Assembly: GCF_000226095.1 (NCBI RefSeq)
Contig: NC_016472.1
Span: forward strand, 10,292,001 to 10,356,000
Length of the DNA stretch: 64,000 bases
Reading direction: 5' to 3'
From: Thermothelomyces thermophilus ATCC 42464
Lineage: Eukaryota > Ascomycota > Sordariomycetes > Sordariales > Chaetomiaceae
A model generated the notes under the pieces. That model saw only the letters and a program-made list of their open reading frames with translations. It was not told the origin of the DNA and ran no database searches. The position numbers were made by a program, and so were the translations under genes. Below, piece by piece: positions 22,539-33,810 of the stretch (its first letter is position 1; every line of letters starts with the position of its first letter).

Positions 22539-24071
22539 TTGGGTTGTCTACGCAGCGGCGTGCGGTTTTGCGCAATTTCGCATGTGACGAAAGAAAGAGA
22601 TCGAAAAACAGCAGTGAACGAGTGTTGCGAGCTGACTTCGTGGCTAGACAAGAGAAAAAAAGCCGTCGGTCGAAACTCTCAGATTAGGTAAAGGACTTTC
22701 GTAGCAAGAATGATGATATTCTGGTTATTCCGTGCCTATTGCGTGCAGCACTGCGGTCCTGGGGTTTGGGCGACAGCCGGGTCAACAACCTCCACCTCGG
22801 ATTGCGACCGAGAGACACAACATACCCAAACCGGGGGGTGTTGGGGATCTCGTCGAATGAGCTCGGCGGTCGAGGGAGTGCCGAAATGCCGGCCCGCAGT
22901 GTCGCCGATTGTTGACGTCGTCTGGCCGCAGCGCGCAAGCCGGTCTACCTACCTTTTGCGCTGTTGTCGTCGCCGTCGATGTTGAAATGCGGTGTCGTCT
23001 ATGGGGAAGGAAGGAGGATCGACTTTCAGGCGGAGGGTGTTTGGCTTGGCGTTCGGTTGTCGCTCTGCTTGGGCCCGTCGCATGCGCTCACAAGTGGCGC
23101 CCTAGCAACCGTGCACGAGTGGGGAAAACCTAACTACTGGCATGTCCCACCTGACAACCATCATGCGTGCCTGCGTGTGCTTGCGTTGTTAACAGCCGAG
23201 CCGAATCATGGTTAATGCAGGAGAAGCGGTCACCCCACGCTGGATAACCCATCCGTGCTAACAATAGCATCGATCTCGTGCATTCATTTTCTGGATCAGT
23301 CCCTTTTTGCGGCAAGTTACCAAAACAATACTTCTGTGTATGCCATATATGTACTGTATGTAACGCAATATGGATTCCACTCTCTGGTAACTTCTAGCAC
23401 CTAAAAGTAAGGCAAGGTACTTCGAACATATGTACATACATACATACAATGCATACTGATTACACTTAACCTCAAGTCCCTTACTTACCTAGTTACCTGC
23501 GTAAATGCATCCCGCAGCCACTCCCTCTCATCGAGCCCCACGGCGCTTCCTATACCTCCATTTCGAAACCTCAGTCCGGAAAAAAGGCCCGCATTGTCTC
23601 CAAGATTGTCTCTTCCGGAGCGCTTTTTTGTTGGGGGGGGGGTGTCTCCAGAATGTATGTACCCTGTTTCAGCTTAAGAACCCTCGATTGAAGGGACAGG
23701 GACAATGCTCCCTGTTCCGTATGGAAGCATTGCTACCCGTGTCAATTCAGCTAAAAGGCCACGGCAACTTGCCGCTTGATTATCGTGAATCCGTCGGTCT
23801 GAAGAAGCTGCGGTATTTGACGGTCCCCTGATCTAGAGCAGTTGCGTGTGAATCTTGGTCTATAGGGATGAGGAATTCTCCTCAGTTTTTCGAACAGTCT
23901 CCTCAGAGCTGGCTCCAACCTTTCGGTGACTCAATGGACATCTGACGGGGGACGACCCCCATCAGATGTCAAAGCAGCAGCTAACTTCAAATCCCCTCCC
24001 TCCTTTAAATCTTCTTCAACTACCATTGCTTTCTCTCTCTCTCTCTCTCTCTCTCTTCCCCCTCCTTCCTC
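22539..24071. other. Intergenic, no gene seen
   Basis: 1.5 kb holding the NudE promoter and the Nudix 3' UTR. It contains a CATA microsatellite near 23431-23448, a run of ten G at 23633-23642 and a CT repeat at about 24031-24056. I see no gene. Confidence 0.5.
24031..24056. repeat. CT dinucleotide microsatellite
   Basis: About thirteen CT units just 3' of the Nudix gene. Confidence 0.85.
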
Positions 24072-24710
24072 TCACAATCCATACTCTTTTGCCTTCCCCT
24101 TGGCAAAATGCATACCGGCCGCAAAGTGAAACAGCTTGGCCGCGACGATGGTCCTCTCCCTCTGGCTAAACTCGACGAGCCGGTCGTAGAGCTCGTCGAG
24201 GGGGACCACGACGCGCTGGATGTGCTCGCCGTCCTCGAGGCGCTGCTCGGGCAGGGGCTCGTCCTCGCGAAGCCGCACCTCCACCATGGTCATGCGCAGG
24301 GTGGCGCTGCTCAGGCCCGGGTCGGCGGCCTGGACGGGGCTGATGCTGACCACCTCGCACTCGTACCCCGTCTCCTCGCGGAACTCGCGCACGGCCGCCT
24401 GCTCGGGCGTCTCCCCCTCGTCCACCAGCCCGGCCGGCCACTCGACCGTGTACGCGTCCAGCGGCGGCCGGTACTGCACCACCAGCAGCGTCGCCGGCGG
24501 CCGCGACGGGTGCAGCAGCACGTTGCCCATGGTCACGGCATCGACACCCCCCGAGCTCTTGGCCCGCGTCTTGCGCGACGCCGCCTCCCACGTCCGCGCC
24601 GTGCCCGTCTGGTCCACGTACGAGATCTTTTGGAGCGCGATCCACTTGGCCTCGTCGGTGGGGAGGTCCGTGACCGATGTGATGGTGGGCTCCTGGATCT
24701 TCTTGGTCAT
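24072..24710 (-). CDS. Nudix ADP-ribose/ADP-sugar pyrophosphatase
   Basis: Single exon, 212 residues from MTKKIQEP. The Nudix box is complete: G94, E100, R108-E109, E112-E113 and G115 within GLVDEGETPEQAAVREFREE fit GX5EX7REUXEEXGU, which binds the catalytic magnesium. The context (VVQYRPPLDAYTVEWPAGLVD upstream, PGLSS and LRMTMVEV downstream) is that of the YSA1/NUDT5 group, which splits ADP-ribose and other ADP-sugars into AMP and sugar phosphate. The frame stays open upstream to an ATG at 24968, which would add 86 residues rich in Arg, Ser and His (RRFFSPPGHSARH) that could be a mitochondrial presequence. I favour the shorter start because the conserved region begins there and the upstream part is low complexity. 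Confidence 0.88.
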   Translation of the reverse strand: MTKKIQEPTITSVTDLPTDEAKWIALQKISYVDQTGTARTWEAASRKTRAKSSGGVDAVTMGNVLLHPSRPPATLLVVQYRPPLDAYTVEWPAGLVDEGETPEQAAVREFREETGYECEVVSISPVQAADPGLSSATLRMTMVEVRLREDEPLPEQRLEDGEHIQRVVVPLDELYDRLVEFSQRERTIVAAKLFHFAAGMHFAKGKAKEYGL

Positions 24711-25154
24711 CTTGGCGCCGCTGTTGTTGCTGCTGCTGCTGATGATGATGATGGCGTGACGGGCCGAGTGTCCTGGAGGGCTAAAGAATCGGCGGGAGTG
24801 ATGGGCGAGCTTGTCGGCGGTAGTTTCTTTCCAGCGCCAGTTTTTTCTTCTTGGTAAGACAATGAGTCGTTGGTGAAACCCTCCCCAAGAAGGGCAGTGG
24901 CGCGCAATTGGGAGGGCACAAGAGGCGGAAGCGGGGCCGAGAATTAAGAGACCCCGCATGCCACCCACAGCCCCGACCGCTAAACTCTAACCGACCAAAT
25001 CTAGGAACCGGCTAGTATATAGGCCGCTAAATAGCTCCTTGCTGCTCAAACTTACCACCGAATTAGCCGTTTACCCTATAGAAAGGAACCTAGTATATAG
25101 CACATGGCTTAACTATTTAAGACTAGAAAGACCTAGGTTGGCTAGCACTTAAAG
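24711..25154. other. Nudix upstream region, then RIP-like DNA
   Basis: The first part is the promoter or alternative N-terminal extension of the Nudix gene, with GCT and GAT trinucleotide runs at about 24725-24753. From about 25,000 the sequence changes sharply to TA-rich, RIP-like DNA of unknown origin leading into the LINE fragment. Confidence 0.5.
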
Positions 25155-25334
25155 TCATCTTCTAGCTACTTCTCCTTTTCTCTATAGTATATTAGTATTC
25201 GGGATTAGGCGTTAAAGGAGGGATAGAGGTTTTTATCTGGCCTATTAGGTATGGTTTCCTTTATATATAATTAGAGAGGCTCTAGTATGCTTATTAGTAT
25301 AATGGTATAAGACAAATAATAATATATACTAGCT
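25155..25334 (+). mobile_element. LINE 3' end fragment (Tad-like)
   Basis: This segment aligns by eye, with transition differences only in most places, to the 3' untranslated end of LINE-1 at about 42985-43159. Shared blocks are CTAGCTA.TTCTCCTTTTCT, GGTTTTTATCTGGCCTATTA and AGAGAGGCTCTAGTATGCTT. Both end in an AATAAT-rich tail. The fragment lacks all coding sequence, as expected for a 5'-truncated LINE insertion. No clear target duplication was found. Confidence 0.75.
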
Positions 25335-25859
25335 TGTTTAGTAACCTTCTAATACTAGTGAATGTGGCTCCTCTGTGACCTGGGTACCTTATTCACTGCT
25401 GCGTAGTGAGCACCAAATTTCATCCACTCTATTAGTACCCTGTAAAGAGAGACAAAGGACGGAAATAGGGTAAGGCCGGGCTGGTCGGAAGAGCTAATCA
25501 TGGAAGGTGCGATCAGACCCAAGAGCACAGACGGGAGACCTCGGGCCCCGGTCTCCCAGGCACCTATTATCCACCTGAGGTAATTCCGCGGTCGCATTAC
25601 ATCACTGGGGATTGGCTTCGGGCTTTCTTCTCCCCTACTCGCTAGGTTGGGGGTGGTGCTCAGGGGCTACGTAACTCAGCATCGCAAAAAGGGCAGAAAT
25701 GTATGCAACTTGTGCCGCAACAGTGATGTTTGTATTTGATTGTTATGGGTTCTAATTAGATCACCAAGGTGTAGGGAAAGGAGGAGTAAAGAGGAGTCCT
25801 CCATGACAGATGCCAACCTGTACTCCGGGGTCTTGCTCCAACGACGAAACCTCGCCAAC
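25335..25859. other. Intergenic, AA9 3' UTR region
   Basis: Normal composition returns after the LINE tail. No gene is visible; the part nearest 25859 should be the 3' UTR of the AA9 gene. Confidence 0.5.
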
Positions 25860-26893
25860 TCAGAAGTAGCTGCTGTCGATGACCGGGGGGCCCGGAATAA
25901 CGTACTCGTTGAAATCGTTACCCCAGATGTCGACAAGGATGCCGGGGTCGTTGGCACTGTACGCGCCCGGGATCTTGACTCCGGCAGGCAGCTGGCCCCC
26001 TTCGCCGCCGGAAATCCTGACTTGCTATTAATTGTAGGAAGAGAAACAGTTAGCGGGAAGACATCACCCGAATGAAGGGAGGAAGGAGAACGAAGAGGAA
26101 GAAGAACGAAGAGAACGGCAAGGGACGGGGAAGAGCTCGAGACTCCAGAAACTTACATAGCAGCTCATGTAGAACTGCGCGCCGCCTGGCTGGTTGGCAG
26201 TGTGTAGCGCGATAGCCTCGGCCCGGACGAGATAGTCGCCCGCGGGGATGTGGCTGGGGATCTTGAAGGTGCGCTTGCCGCAGTTCTCGTTGAGCTTGTC
26301 GGTGCCCCAGGTCTTGGTGCTCGCGTCGTAGCCGAACTCGTCCACCTTGAACCAGTCGCCGGACCCGTCGGCAGTGGAGGCGTCGTCGACCTTGCTCATG
26401 TAGATGAGGACCGGGCCGAAGTGGTTCCCGCCGATGGCCTCGTTGGCGCACGAGCGGTCGCCGGGCTGCGCGTGCATCTCAACCGTGAACTCGTCGCCGG
26501 CTAGCCGGGGGAGGAAAGGAGGCCTACGTGTTAGTAGACAACGGCGAAATCAATCAAGCGGGGACTGGTCTAGAAGTCGGGAGCCCGTACCGTTCACCTC
26601 GCAGAAGCCCGACACCCCCTTGGTGCCGCCGACGTTGCAGGTCATGTCGCCGCTGGTCACACTAGTGACGGGGCTATTGTTGGGCTGATGAGAAAATGTT
26701 AGAAAATGTTAGTTCGCCGGCCAAGAGTCTCTGGGCAGATAACCAGGGGCGGTTGTCTGTGACTGACCGGCATCCGGGTGCACAGCGTATCAAAGTCGGT
26801 CGAGCCGCTGCTCGCCTGCTGGAAGATGGAGTGGGCCGCAGCATGCTGAGCAAGGAGCCCAGCGGCGAACAAGGCCGGGGTAGACGACTTCAT
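25860..26893 (-). CDS. AA9 lytic polysaccharide monooxygenase
   Basis: Four exons (26893-26768, 26684-26591, 26500-26157, 26024-25860) separated by introns of 83, 90 and 132 bp give 242 residues. A 20-residue signal peptide ending HAAA leaves His21 as the mature N-terminus (HSIFQQ). This is the first ligand of the copper histidine brace. The second is H100 in GNHFGPVLIY. The axial tyrosine Y184 and the conserved Q182 lie in GAQFYMSCY, and the second-sphere His is H173 in ALHTANQ. AA9 enzymes cleave cellulose and some hemicelluloses oxidatively using copper plus H2O2 or O2 and a reductant. The catalytic domain ends in the typical YVIPGPPV. There is no cellulose-binding module. Regioselectivity cannot be read from sequence. 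The first donor site, GTCAGT, is slightly unusual. Confidence 0.93.
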
Positions 26894-27797
26894 TTTCGGT
26901 CAACTAAGGCTTTGGACTGAGAAGTTGTTGGCGATCCTGGTGCTCTCTCTGCTGCTGGGCGGCGATGCAGTCCTATATCAAGCGGAATCCCCACACGAGT
27001 TTGGCGTATAATTAACAGCTGGGCGCGCGGCTATCTAGTGAATGATGCTGGCTCGTCTGTGTCTCGAAGATCGACCACAGGGTAGGGAAAGGGAAGACAG
27101 GAAGACGGGGTATTTATACTGCGTAATCGTCCTGAACATTTCCAAGACCCGGCTCTCCCTCTTTCTGGATGTGGTCTTCGATCTCGGTACCATACCTCCC
27201 GTCAGCCCACTGCCGAATCCTGAGGCCACCTACGGCCATGGACGATTCTGCCCATGCTTGCAAACCGATATTGGATCGACAGGTATCACGGCCCGTCGAG
27301 TCGAGCGCCAAGCCTCCATGCCGAGTTCGCGCACGGGTGAGAAGCGATCAACAACGGCGCGGCACGAGTTGGGGATGTCGTTGGCCGCTAAGCTATTTAA
27401 GTGAATCAGGATTGGGCCCGCCCGCGCGCGATGCCCACCCGGAAGTGCGGCGCTCGTTTCCCCAAGTCGGCTCGATTGTCTCGGAAGCGCGACTCCAGGC
27501 CGTGCCGCGGTCCCCACCCACGTCTGTATTTATCCAGCAGTTGGGAGTGCCGAGGGGCAGATCTTGAAGCCTAACACCTCAACTCAAAGGAAGCGGATCT
27601 TGAGCGGGAACATGACGACAAGAGGGCTTGCTTGATGCCTCATCACTTGTCAACCCAAGAACGCGCAATGCGAAGTTGGACAAGGCTCGGCGGTAAATTG
27701 TCGCTCTCATTTCCCCGTTTCTTTCCGGGAACAATGCATAATATATTTTTATCTGAGAAAACAAATAACCGTCGTCTAGCTGCGAGAGACAGACACA
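26894..27797. other. AA9 promoter region, no gene seen
   Basis: About 900 bases between the AA9 start and the permease stop codon. Open frames here overlap in several registers and have no domain. It should carry the AA9 promoter and the permease 3' UTR. Confidence 0.5.
26989..26994 (-). promoter_or_regulatory. Possible carbon-repressor (CreA-type) site
   Basis: GTGGGG on the minus strand, about 95 bp upstream of the AA9 start, fits the SYGGRG consensus of CreA/CRE1, which represses cellulase-type genes on glucose. A 6-bp match is weak evidence. Confidence 0.25.
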
Positions 27798-29724
27798 TCA
27801 GCTTCTCCTCCCTGTCACCAAATCGACCTCCTCGGGCCGGACCCTCTTCGTCTTCTTGACGAACTTCCACCACAAGATATTGATGATATACACAGGGATT
27901 CCAATGTACGAGGTAAGGAACTTGTCGACTTGGAAGTGCGGGATGAACGCCGAATAACCGCTGAATATGATGATGAGGGCGGTGATGGCCAGCGCGATGT
28001 ACGCGCCCCACGGCAGGAGGGGGTTCCGGTACGGCATCACCTCGCGTGGGACGCCCTGCGCCTTCATGGCCTTGATCATGGCCAGGTAGCTCACGAGGAC
28101 GGCTATCCAGTTGAGCGCGCCGAAGACGGTCACCAATGACACGAAGTAGCCAAAAACCGTCGCGGAGGACTTGGTCGCGTTCATGAAGCCGAGGGCGATG
28201 AAAATGGAGGAGAGGGCAACGGCCGGAATCGGCACGCCGCTCTTGTTGGTGCGCTGGATCAGCTGAGGGGCCTGGCCGTCCTTGGCAAGGGCCCAGGCCG
28301 TGCGCGAGGCGAGGTAGATGTCCGAGTTGGCGGCGCTGATGGTAAAGATCATGAGCAGACCGTTGACAGCGTCGTCGAGCTTGTTGACACCGGCGATCTG
28401 CGCGGCGACGACGAAGGGAGAGGCCACTGCGGGTAGGTCGTCAGTACGGCGTCTCGCGGTTATTTTCTTAGAAAAGGATGGAAGGGGAGGAAGGAGGAAG
28501 TGGGGGTGGTATTAAGAGGGACGTACATCCGCTGGTGCCCTTCTTGGTGGCGGCCAGCAGTCGCTCGCTATTGTAGGGAACGGCCATGCCGAGAACCAAG
28601 ACGCCGGCGACGTAGAAGAAGACGATCCGGAGGAGGGTCTGGTTGACGGCGCGGGGAACGTTCTTGCGGGGGTTGGGCGTCTCGCCAAACGCCACGCCGA
28701 CGAGCTCGGTCCCGAGGTAGGCAAAGGTAGCCTGGACCAAGCAAGCCCAGACGCCGAGGAAGCGGCCGGTGGCGCCGGGGATCACGGCCGTGTCGCCGCC
28801 CGCTGATGCCGTGTACTGCGCAAAGGCGCCCGGGTCCCGCCAAAAGACGAAACCGGTGCGAACGCCGTTAGGGCCACCGCCGAGGGCAATGATGAAGCAG
28901 AGCAGGATCAGCATCAAGATGACGAGGGCCTTGACCAGCGACATCCAGAATTCGGCTTCGCCAAAGAATGAGACGTGGATCATCTGTTGAGAATGTCAGT
29001 CAGCCGCTCCCATCGGCTGCCTGGCTTGGGCAAGGGGGAAAGGCGCACATTGAGGGCGACGATGGCGACGCCGAAGACGACGATCCAGACCGACACGTTG
29101 ATGTCTGGCCTCCATTTCTGCAGCAGAATCCCCGTAGCAGTGAGGTTGTTCGGTAGCACAATGACGTATTTGAAAAAGTAGTTCCAGCCCGTCGCGAATC
29201 CCATCGCCGGGTCGACAAAGCGTGTGGCGTAGCCCGAGAAGCTCTTTTTCATCGGCAGCCAAGCACCCATCTCGCCGAGCGCGACCATGACCACGTAGAC
29301 AACGAAGCCCATGAAAGCGTATCCGATAAGCAGTGACCCGGGTCCGAATTTGAGGGATGTGCCGGTGCCGATGACGAGACCTGCGCCGAGCGTCAGCTCC
29401 CGCCCAATATCTGGAGCCGCGCTGGGTCAAAACTTACCGGTTCCAATCGCGCCCGCAATGGCCATCATATCTGCAACGACACCGCGCTCCCCGTTAGTGC
29501 TGGTCTACTAATCCGGGTACCTTCCCCCTCCTCCTCCAACACTCAACAGCACAAAACAAATACGCACTCAACTGCCGAGGCTTCATCCCCCGGTGCAGGT
29601 CATCTTGGGCCTCGTCGACGACGCCTTCTTCGCCGCTCAACTCGGACCGAGGAACATCTTGGACGGGAGTCGGCGACTTCTCGCCGCTCTCACCGTCGCG
29701 GGTCTTGGAGAAAAATCTCGCCAT
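27798..29724 (-). CDS. Amino-acid permease (yeast AAT family)
   Basis: Five exons (29724-29568, 29470-29438, 29380-29049, 28983-28527, 28426-27798) give 535 residues; introns are 97, 57, 65 and 100 bp. The cytosolic N-terminus (about 45 residues, acidic and Ser-rich) leads to KPRQLNMMAIAGAIGTG, then LVIGTG, the signature of the first membrane helix of yeast-type amino-acid/proton symporters (APC superfamily). Further hydrophobic spans suggest about 12 helices, including LVKALVILMLILLCFIIALG and the conserved GTELVGVAFGETPNPRKNVP. The C-terminal part (FVVAAQIAGV, SAANSDIYLASR) is equally typical. It should import amino acids at the plasma membrane. The substrate range (general, or dicarboxylic as in Dip5) cannot be decided. 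Exon 2 is only 33 bp. The ATG at 29724 is used because the only upstream in-frame start is a GTG. Confidence 0.92.
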
Positions 29725-32099
29725 GCTGTGCACTCGCGGCCGCTCGCGGCCCCTCTTTGCCCTGGAGGAAGGAACAGGGGGACAGAAAGCAAGTGGAATA
29801 TATGAACTAGCGCTAGGACCCCGGCCGACAAGTCAAAGGCGCAGAGGGGAACCAAAGTTGATTGGGAACCGATGAAAACGATTTACGGCGGCGGCCGGGG
29901 GAGGCGATCTGAGATGGTTAATATAGCACGCGCCAAGCTGCCGACCGATGTGCAAAGAGGAGGTTATCGTCGGGACCCCGTTCGGTGTGTGAAAGTGGAA
30001 CGGCAGAGCGCGGAAACGCATGCGCCCGCGGTCGCCGCGTGCTGGGGAAGAGCGTGCCAACAGGGTTTCGATGTTTGACCAAGAAAACATGGGGTCAACC
30101 AACCGTATTGCGTGTTAACTATGGCTCGACCCTTACCGGGCCGGATCTGCTCATCGTCGCATGGATCCATTGTTGGGACTTGATAACGTGCTTGGTGGGT
30201 GCATGGAGATGTACACTACCATGTGGTCGAGGTTACAATTTGGTCCCGGTTGGGCATGTCTGACGAGTTATCGCAACCGCCACAGGGATCAATAACAGAG
30301 GTGGGTTCAGCCGAGGGTAGAAGGGGGGATTGCTCGAAACCTCCCCTCTGGGCGAGCGGGATCTGGAAGGTTGCACATCAGTGGGGAGCGAGCAGCCCCC
30401 TTCGGTGTCCCAAAGAGCAATCCGTCCGGTGCATCCCCGTACACTAGTATATAATCCGTACATCACTTGCGAAGTGCTTGACAGTTCGGCCGACAAGCAT
30501 TTGTGGCTGCTAGTACTCCGTACGGAATCCACTTCAGGTTCCAAGGATGGGCTGCCTGGGCAATGGTGGCAGAGAGGCCAAAAGTCTGTCCCCGTTGGAT
30601 GGACTAGATTGAGATAAGGCTTTGCGGGGAGTTAATGCAGGGAATGCTCCGAAATGTGGGTCAGCCAAGGCGCTATCCCATGTGTGGGGCGGCAGATGAG
30701 GAAGGTGCTCAGCGATAAATGCATCATCTGCTTGCAGGTCGCGGCGGAGAAGACTTTGCTGGACGCGGGGTGCACCTGGCAAGGCCCAACAGCACTCAGC
30801 ATCCGGCTGTTGCCGCAGCTCCTGTGTTTTCTGGTAAGAATTGGCATCACTAGTTGGTGATCGGTGTGTGTTTCCGTTTCATAACACTACAAATTACACT
30901 CCACTAGGGAGAGTATTTGCTCAGGTTCGACTCGGGCCACTTACTGGACTGGTAATGTTGTGGAACTTTGCTTGAGCGCAACGAATGAAGCAGTGCGCTG
31001 CTCGTTGCTCACTCTCGCTCTTCCCTGGTCGGTGAGCGGATTGCGCCACCGAATGGGCAGGCACCAGGCTGTGGCTTTCCGGGCCTCTCAGGATCAGGCT
31101 AGTGGGCTGATGATAGGTACAGTACGAACTACTGCGTAGTGTGAGACACCGGTGGCTCTTGCTTACGGAGTACACTATTTCATTCGGCGGCTTGGCCAGG
31201 TTACTAAAGCTGATATCGTTTACTACGGCGAGTGGTGGGTTAGTGTAGTGAAGCACTGTTAGTGCAGGTTGCAGTTGTTTCCCTCTCTTCGCCTCCCCGG
31301 CTTAGAACGTTACAGCAGGTGGCGAATCCTCCATTCGACGAAGCAGTACTGGTAGTACTCCGCACGCTGTGTTCCGCATACTTATTTACAAGCGCATCGA
31401 AAGGCAAACATGACCCCGCCTCGGTAGTAAGGGAGGGAAGACAGACCTTGGTCGAAAAGGACAGAACAAGGCAAGGGTACGGTATACTAGAAGGACAGAA
31501 AAATGGCAGAATGCCGGGCCCTGGTTGTCAGGCTTTTGGGTAGTGTTCCCCATAAGTGTGGATCCTCGGCTCAGTCTCTGTCAATCCCCGGCACAAAGTG
31601 CGAACACTTTAAGGTCGCTTTAGCTCGGTACACTACCAGCACGCACCGCTTTAGTGTAGACGCCGTCCCGGGGCCCGACCCCAAGTCTTGGCAAGCCTAA
31701 CCCGACATCAGCCTTGCCAACGGTTCAGGCTCCTCGGGGGTTGACATATGATCTTTCATCATAGGTGCGTTAAAATACCACCTTTCGAGACGAGGTACGA
31801 TAGAATATTTACTGCTTTTTCCATTGGAGGTTGGGAAAATAGTGAACCATCCCCTAGGCAACAATTCATCACAGTGCGCCAGGAATTCGAAGCCTGCGCC
31901 CAGGATAGTAAGCACAGAGTCGTCATTTCATAACAGTACAGCATTTCGAAGCTCTCAGGAAATTTGCCTCGCAATGGCACCTCGCTATGGATTAATTAGG
32001 GCGTGCTATGTTTGAAGATGTGCTCCCCGTCCGCGTTTACTCACCACAGCTGAGACAACCTCGGTATAATTGCCGAACGCAGTAATGAGCTTCCGGGAG
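29725..32099. other. Intergenic, no gene seen
   Basis: 2.4 kb of normal composition between the permease and the RIP block. It contains the permease promoter. CTCCGTACGGA-type palindromes occur at about 30517-30527. Short frames on both strands show no domain. At 32,100 composition switches abruptly to RIP-type. Confidence 0.5.
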
Positions 32100-32463
32100 C
32101 GTTAAAAGCAGTCTACAGTAGGTGGCTATACAAAGGAAAAGAGTACCTTGTTAAACTATCTACAAAGGAGATAAAACGACTAATATTTATAGACAAAGGA
32201 ACTAGCCAATACGTTAAATAGCCTCATATAGCTGTAGCATATATATAGCTAATACTCTTAGAAGCTCTATAGCTTCTAACATACCCCCTAGTTAAACGTG
32301 ATAGTCGTTTAACTATGCTTTATAGTAATACTATTCTTAGTATTATATCCTTTATCGCTCTTACCTTAATAGCTCCTTTAGGGGCCTGCCTTCTATATTT
32401 AGAAGTCTAAAAGAGTCAGGTATAATAGAGCGATTCCTTTAAAGCTATAGATTAAATATAGCC
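32100..32463 (-). pseudogene. Unidentified RIP-decayed frame, host of LINE-1
   Basis: Read on the minus strand from the LINE-1 junction, one frame stays coherent for about 100 codons with only TAG/TAA interruptions. It includes RNRSIIPDSFRLLNIEGRPL, KELLR, LNDYHV and LGGMLEAIELLRVLAIYML. Rejoined across LINE-1, its ATG would lie at 43177-43179. I do not recognise the family. The same stretch has features of an LTR read the same way: a purine run (AACTAGGGGGTA) before TGTTAGAAGC, a TATAAATA box, and GCTTTTAAC near 32100 where normal DNA begins. Either it is the end of a copia-like element or a decayed gene. I cannot decide. Confidence 0.35.
32446..32463. repeat. LINE-1 target-site duplication, left copy
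   Basis: Eighteen bases, TATAGATTAAATATAGCC, repeated exactly at 43160-43177, on either side of LINE-1. The first T may belong to the LINE tail, making it 17 bp. Confidence 0.85.
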
Positions 32464-33810
32464 TAAGGGCTAGGGACCTCCTTAGCCTTACAGACTAGTA
32501 GGACCTTGACCTATACACGCCCTATAGCCAGGTCACTAGGGCACCCTAAGGGGACTAACGTGGCCGGCCTTCTACGATAGACCTATTCTAGGCCTCGGCT
32601 AGGCTAGAAGCGACCTATAGGGATATTACGGAACGTAGGAAATCTAATCACTACCTACAGGCCCTAAATGTCTCCCTCTAGGGGACCAAAGGGCCTGTAC
32701 CGGCTAGTAAAGGGTAGGACTAGAAGAGCCTAGACGAGGAGGTCACGCGGGCCGAGGCGGCCTACCTTCTACTCCGGCTTGGTAGGTAGGTATCGGCCCC
32801 GGCCGGGCCTGTTTTCCAGGGCCTAGAGGAGCTTCTACAGGCCTTTAACAGGCTTATAGAGGCCCTCGAGGAAATAGCTACGGTCTCGGCCCTGGCAAAG
32901 AAGGCTAGTATAGGCGGTAAATGAGCTCGATGGTAGACGAAGGAGGTTTAGGAGGCCTGGAAGAGGGCTAAGGAGGCAGAGAGGGCCTATAGGGGTACCC
33001 TAAACCCCTATACGTAAGAGGCACTTCGGTAGGCCCTATAGGACTAGGCTAAGACTATTACGGCCGCGAAGACCAAGAGCTAGAGAGCTACGTTATAGGA
33101 GGTAACTAACCGGCCGGACCTGCTATAGAGGCTAGAGAGGTAGGCAAGGCTATAAAGCTACCTACCGGTCGACCCCTTAAAGCTTTTAACCTTCGAAAGA
33201 GGGCTTATAACCTATTAATAGAAGGCTAAAGCACTAGCTAATAAGTTCTTTTTAAACCTAGAAGTAGACCTATTAAATATTAATAACCTAGATCTAAATA
33301 ACTACTAGGAGCTAAAGTTTAAAATAAGCTAAGAGGTTATGGTAGGCAAAGTTAAGGTAGTATTAGCTAGGGCGGCCCTATAGAAAGCCCTAGGGGAGGA
33401 CCTCCTCCTTATAGGCCTATTAAAGGCCTATAGGCGGCCACTCTACCAGATATTAGCTAAACTAGCCTTAGAGAGCCTATAGCTTGGCTATTTCCTAGCC
33501 TAGTTTAAAAGGGCTAAGATAGTAGTCCTCTATAAGCCTGGTAAACCCTTATAGGCTTACTTTACCCTAGGTAGCTATAGGCCTATAATGCTCTTACTAA
33601 TAGTAGGTAAGGTATTAAAGGCTATAGTTGCCTAAAAGGTAACAGCCGTTATAGAGGCCCATAGGCTTCTCCTAGCTAAGTAGATAGGTAACTAGGAATA
33701 TAGGTCTATAGAACTAGCCATTTAGCTTATTATAGCTTAGGTTTAGGAGGCTTAGAGGTATAAGGTAGCTACTTCCTTCCTATAGCTCGATATCTTAAGG
33801 GCTTTTAATA
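32464..33810 (+). pseudogene. LINE-1 ORF2, first part (endonuclease end to RT start)
   Basis: RIP-broken frame matching LINE-2 53870-55208. It covers the last part of the endonuclease, the linker and the first RT motifs (the YRPI-type block near 33580). Interrupted at 33810 by Gypsy-1 just after the LQLDILGAF-type RT motif A region, and continued at 41382. Confidence 0.75.

Noticed and set aside
22539-24071. A gene in the NudE-Nudix gap
   Set aside because: Only short frames without motifs; the G-run and microsatellites argue for ordinary intergenic DNA.
32100-32281. Confident call of a 182-bp copia solo LTR
   Set aside because: Termini and a TATA box fit, but no second copy was found in the window and a coherent protein frame runs through it, so it is listed only as ambiguous.
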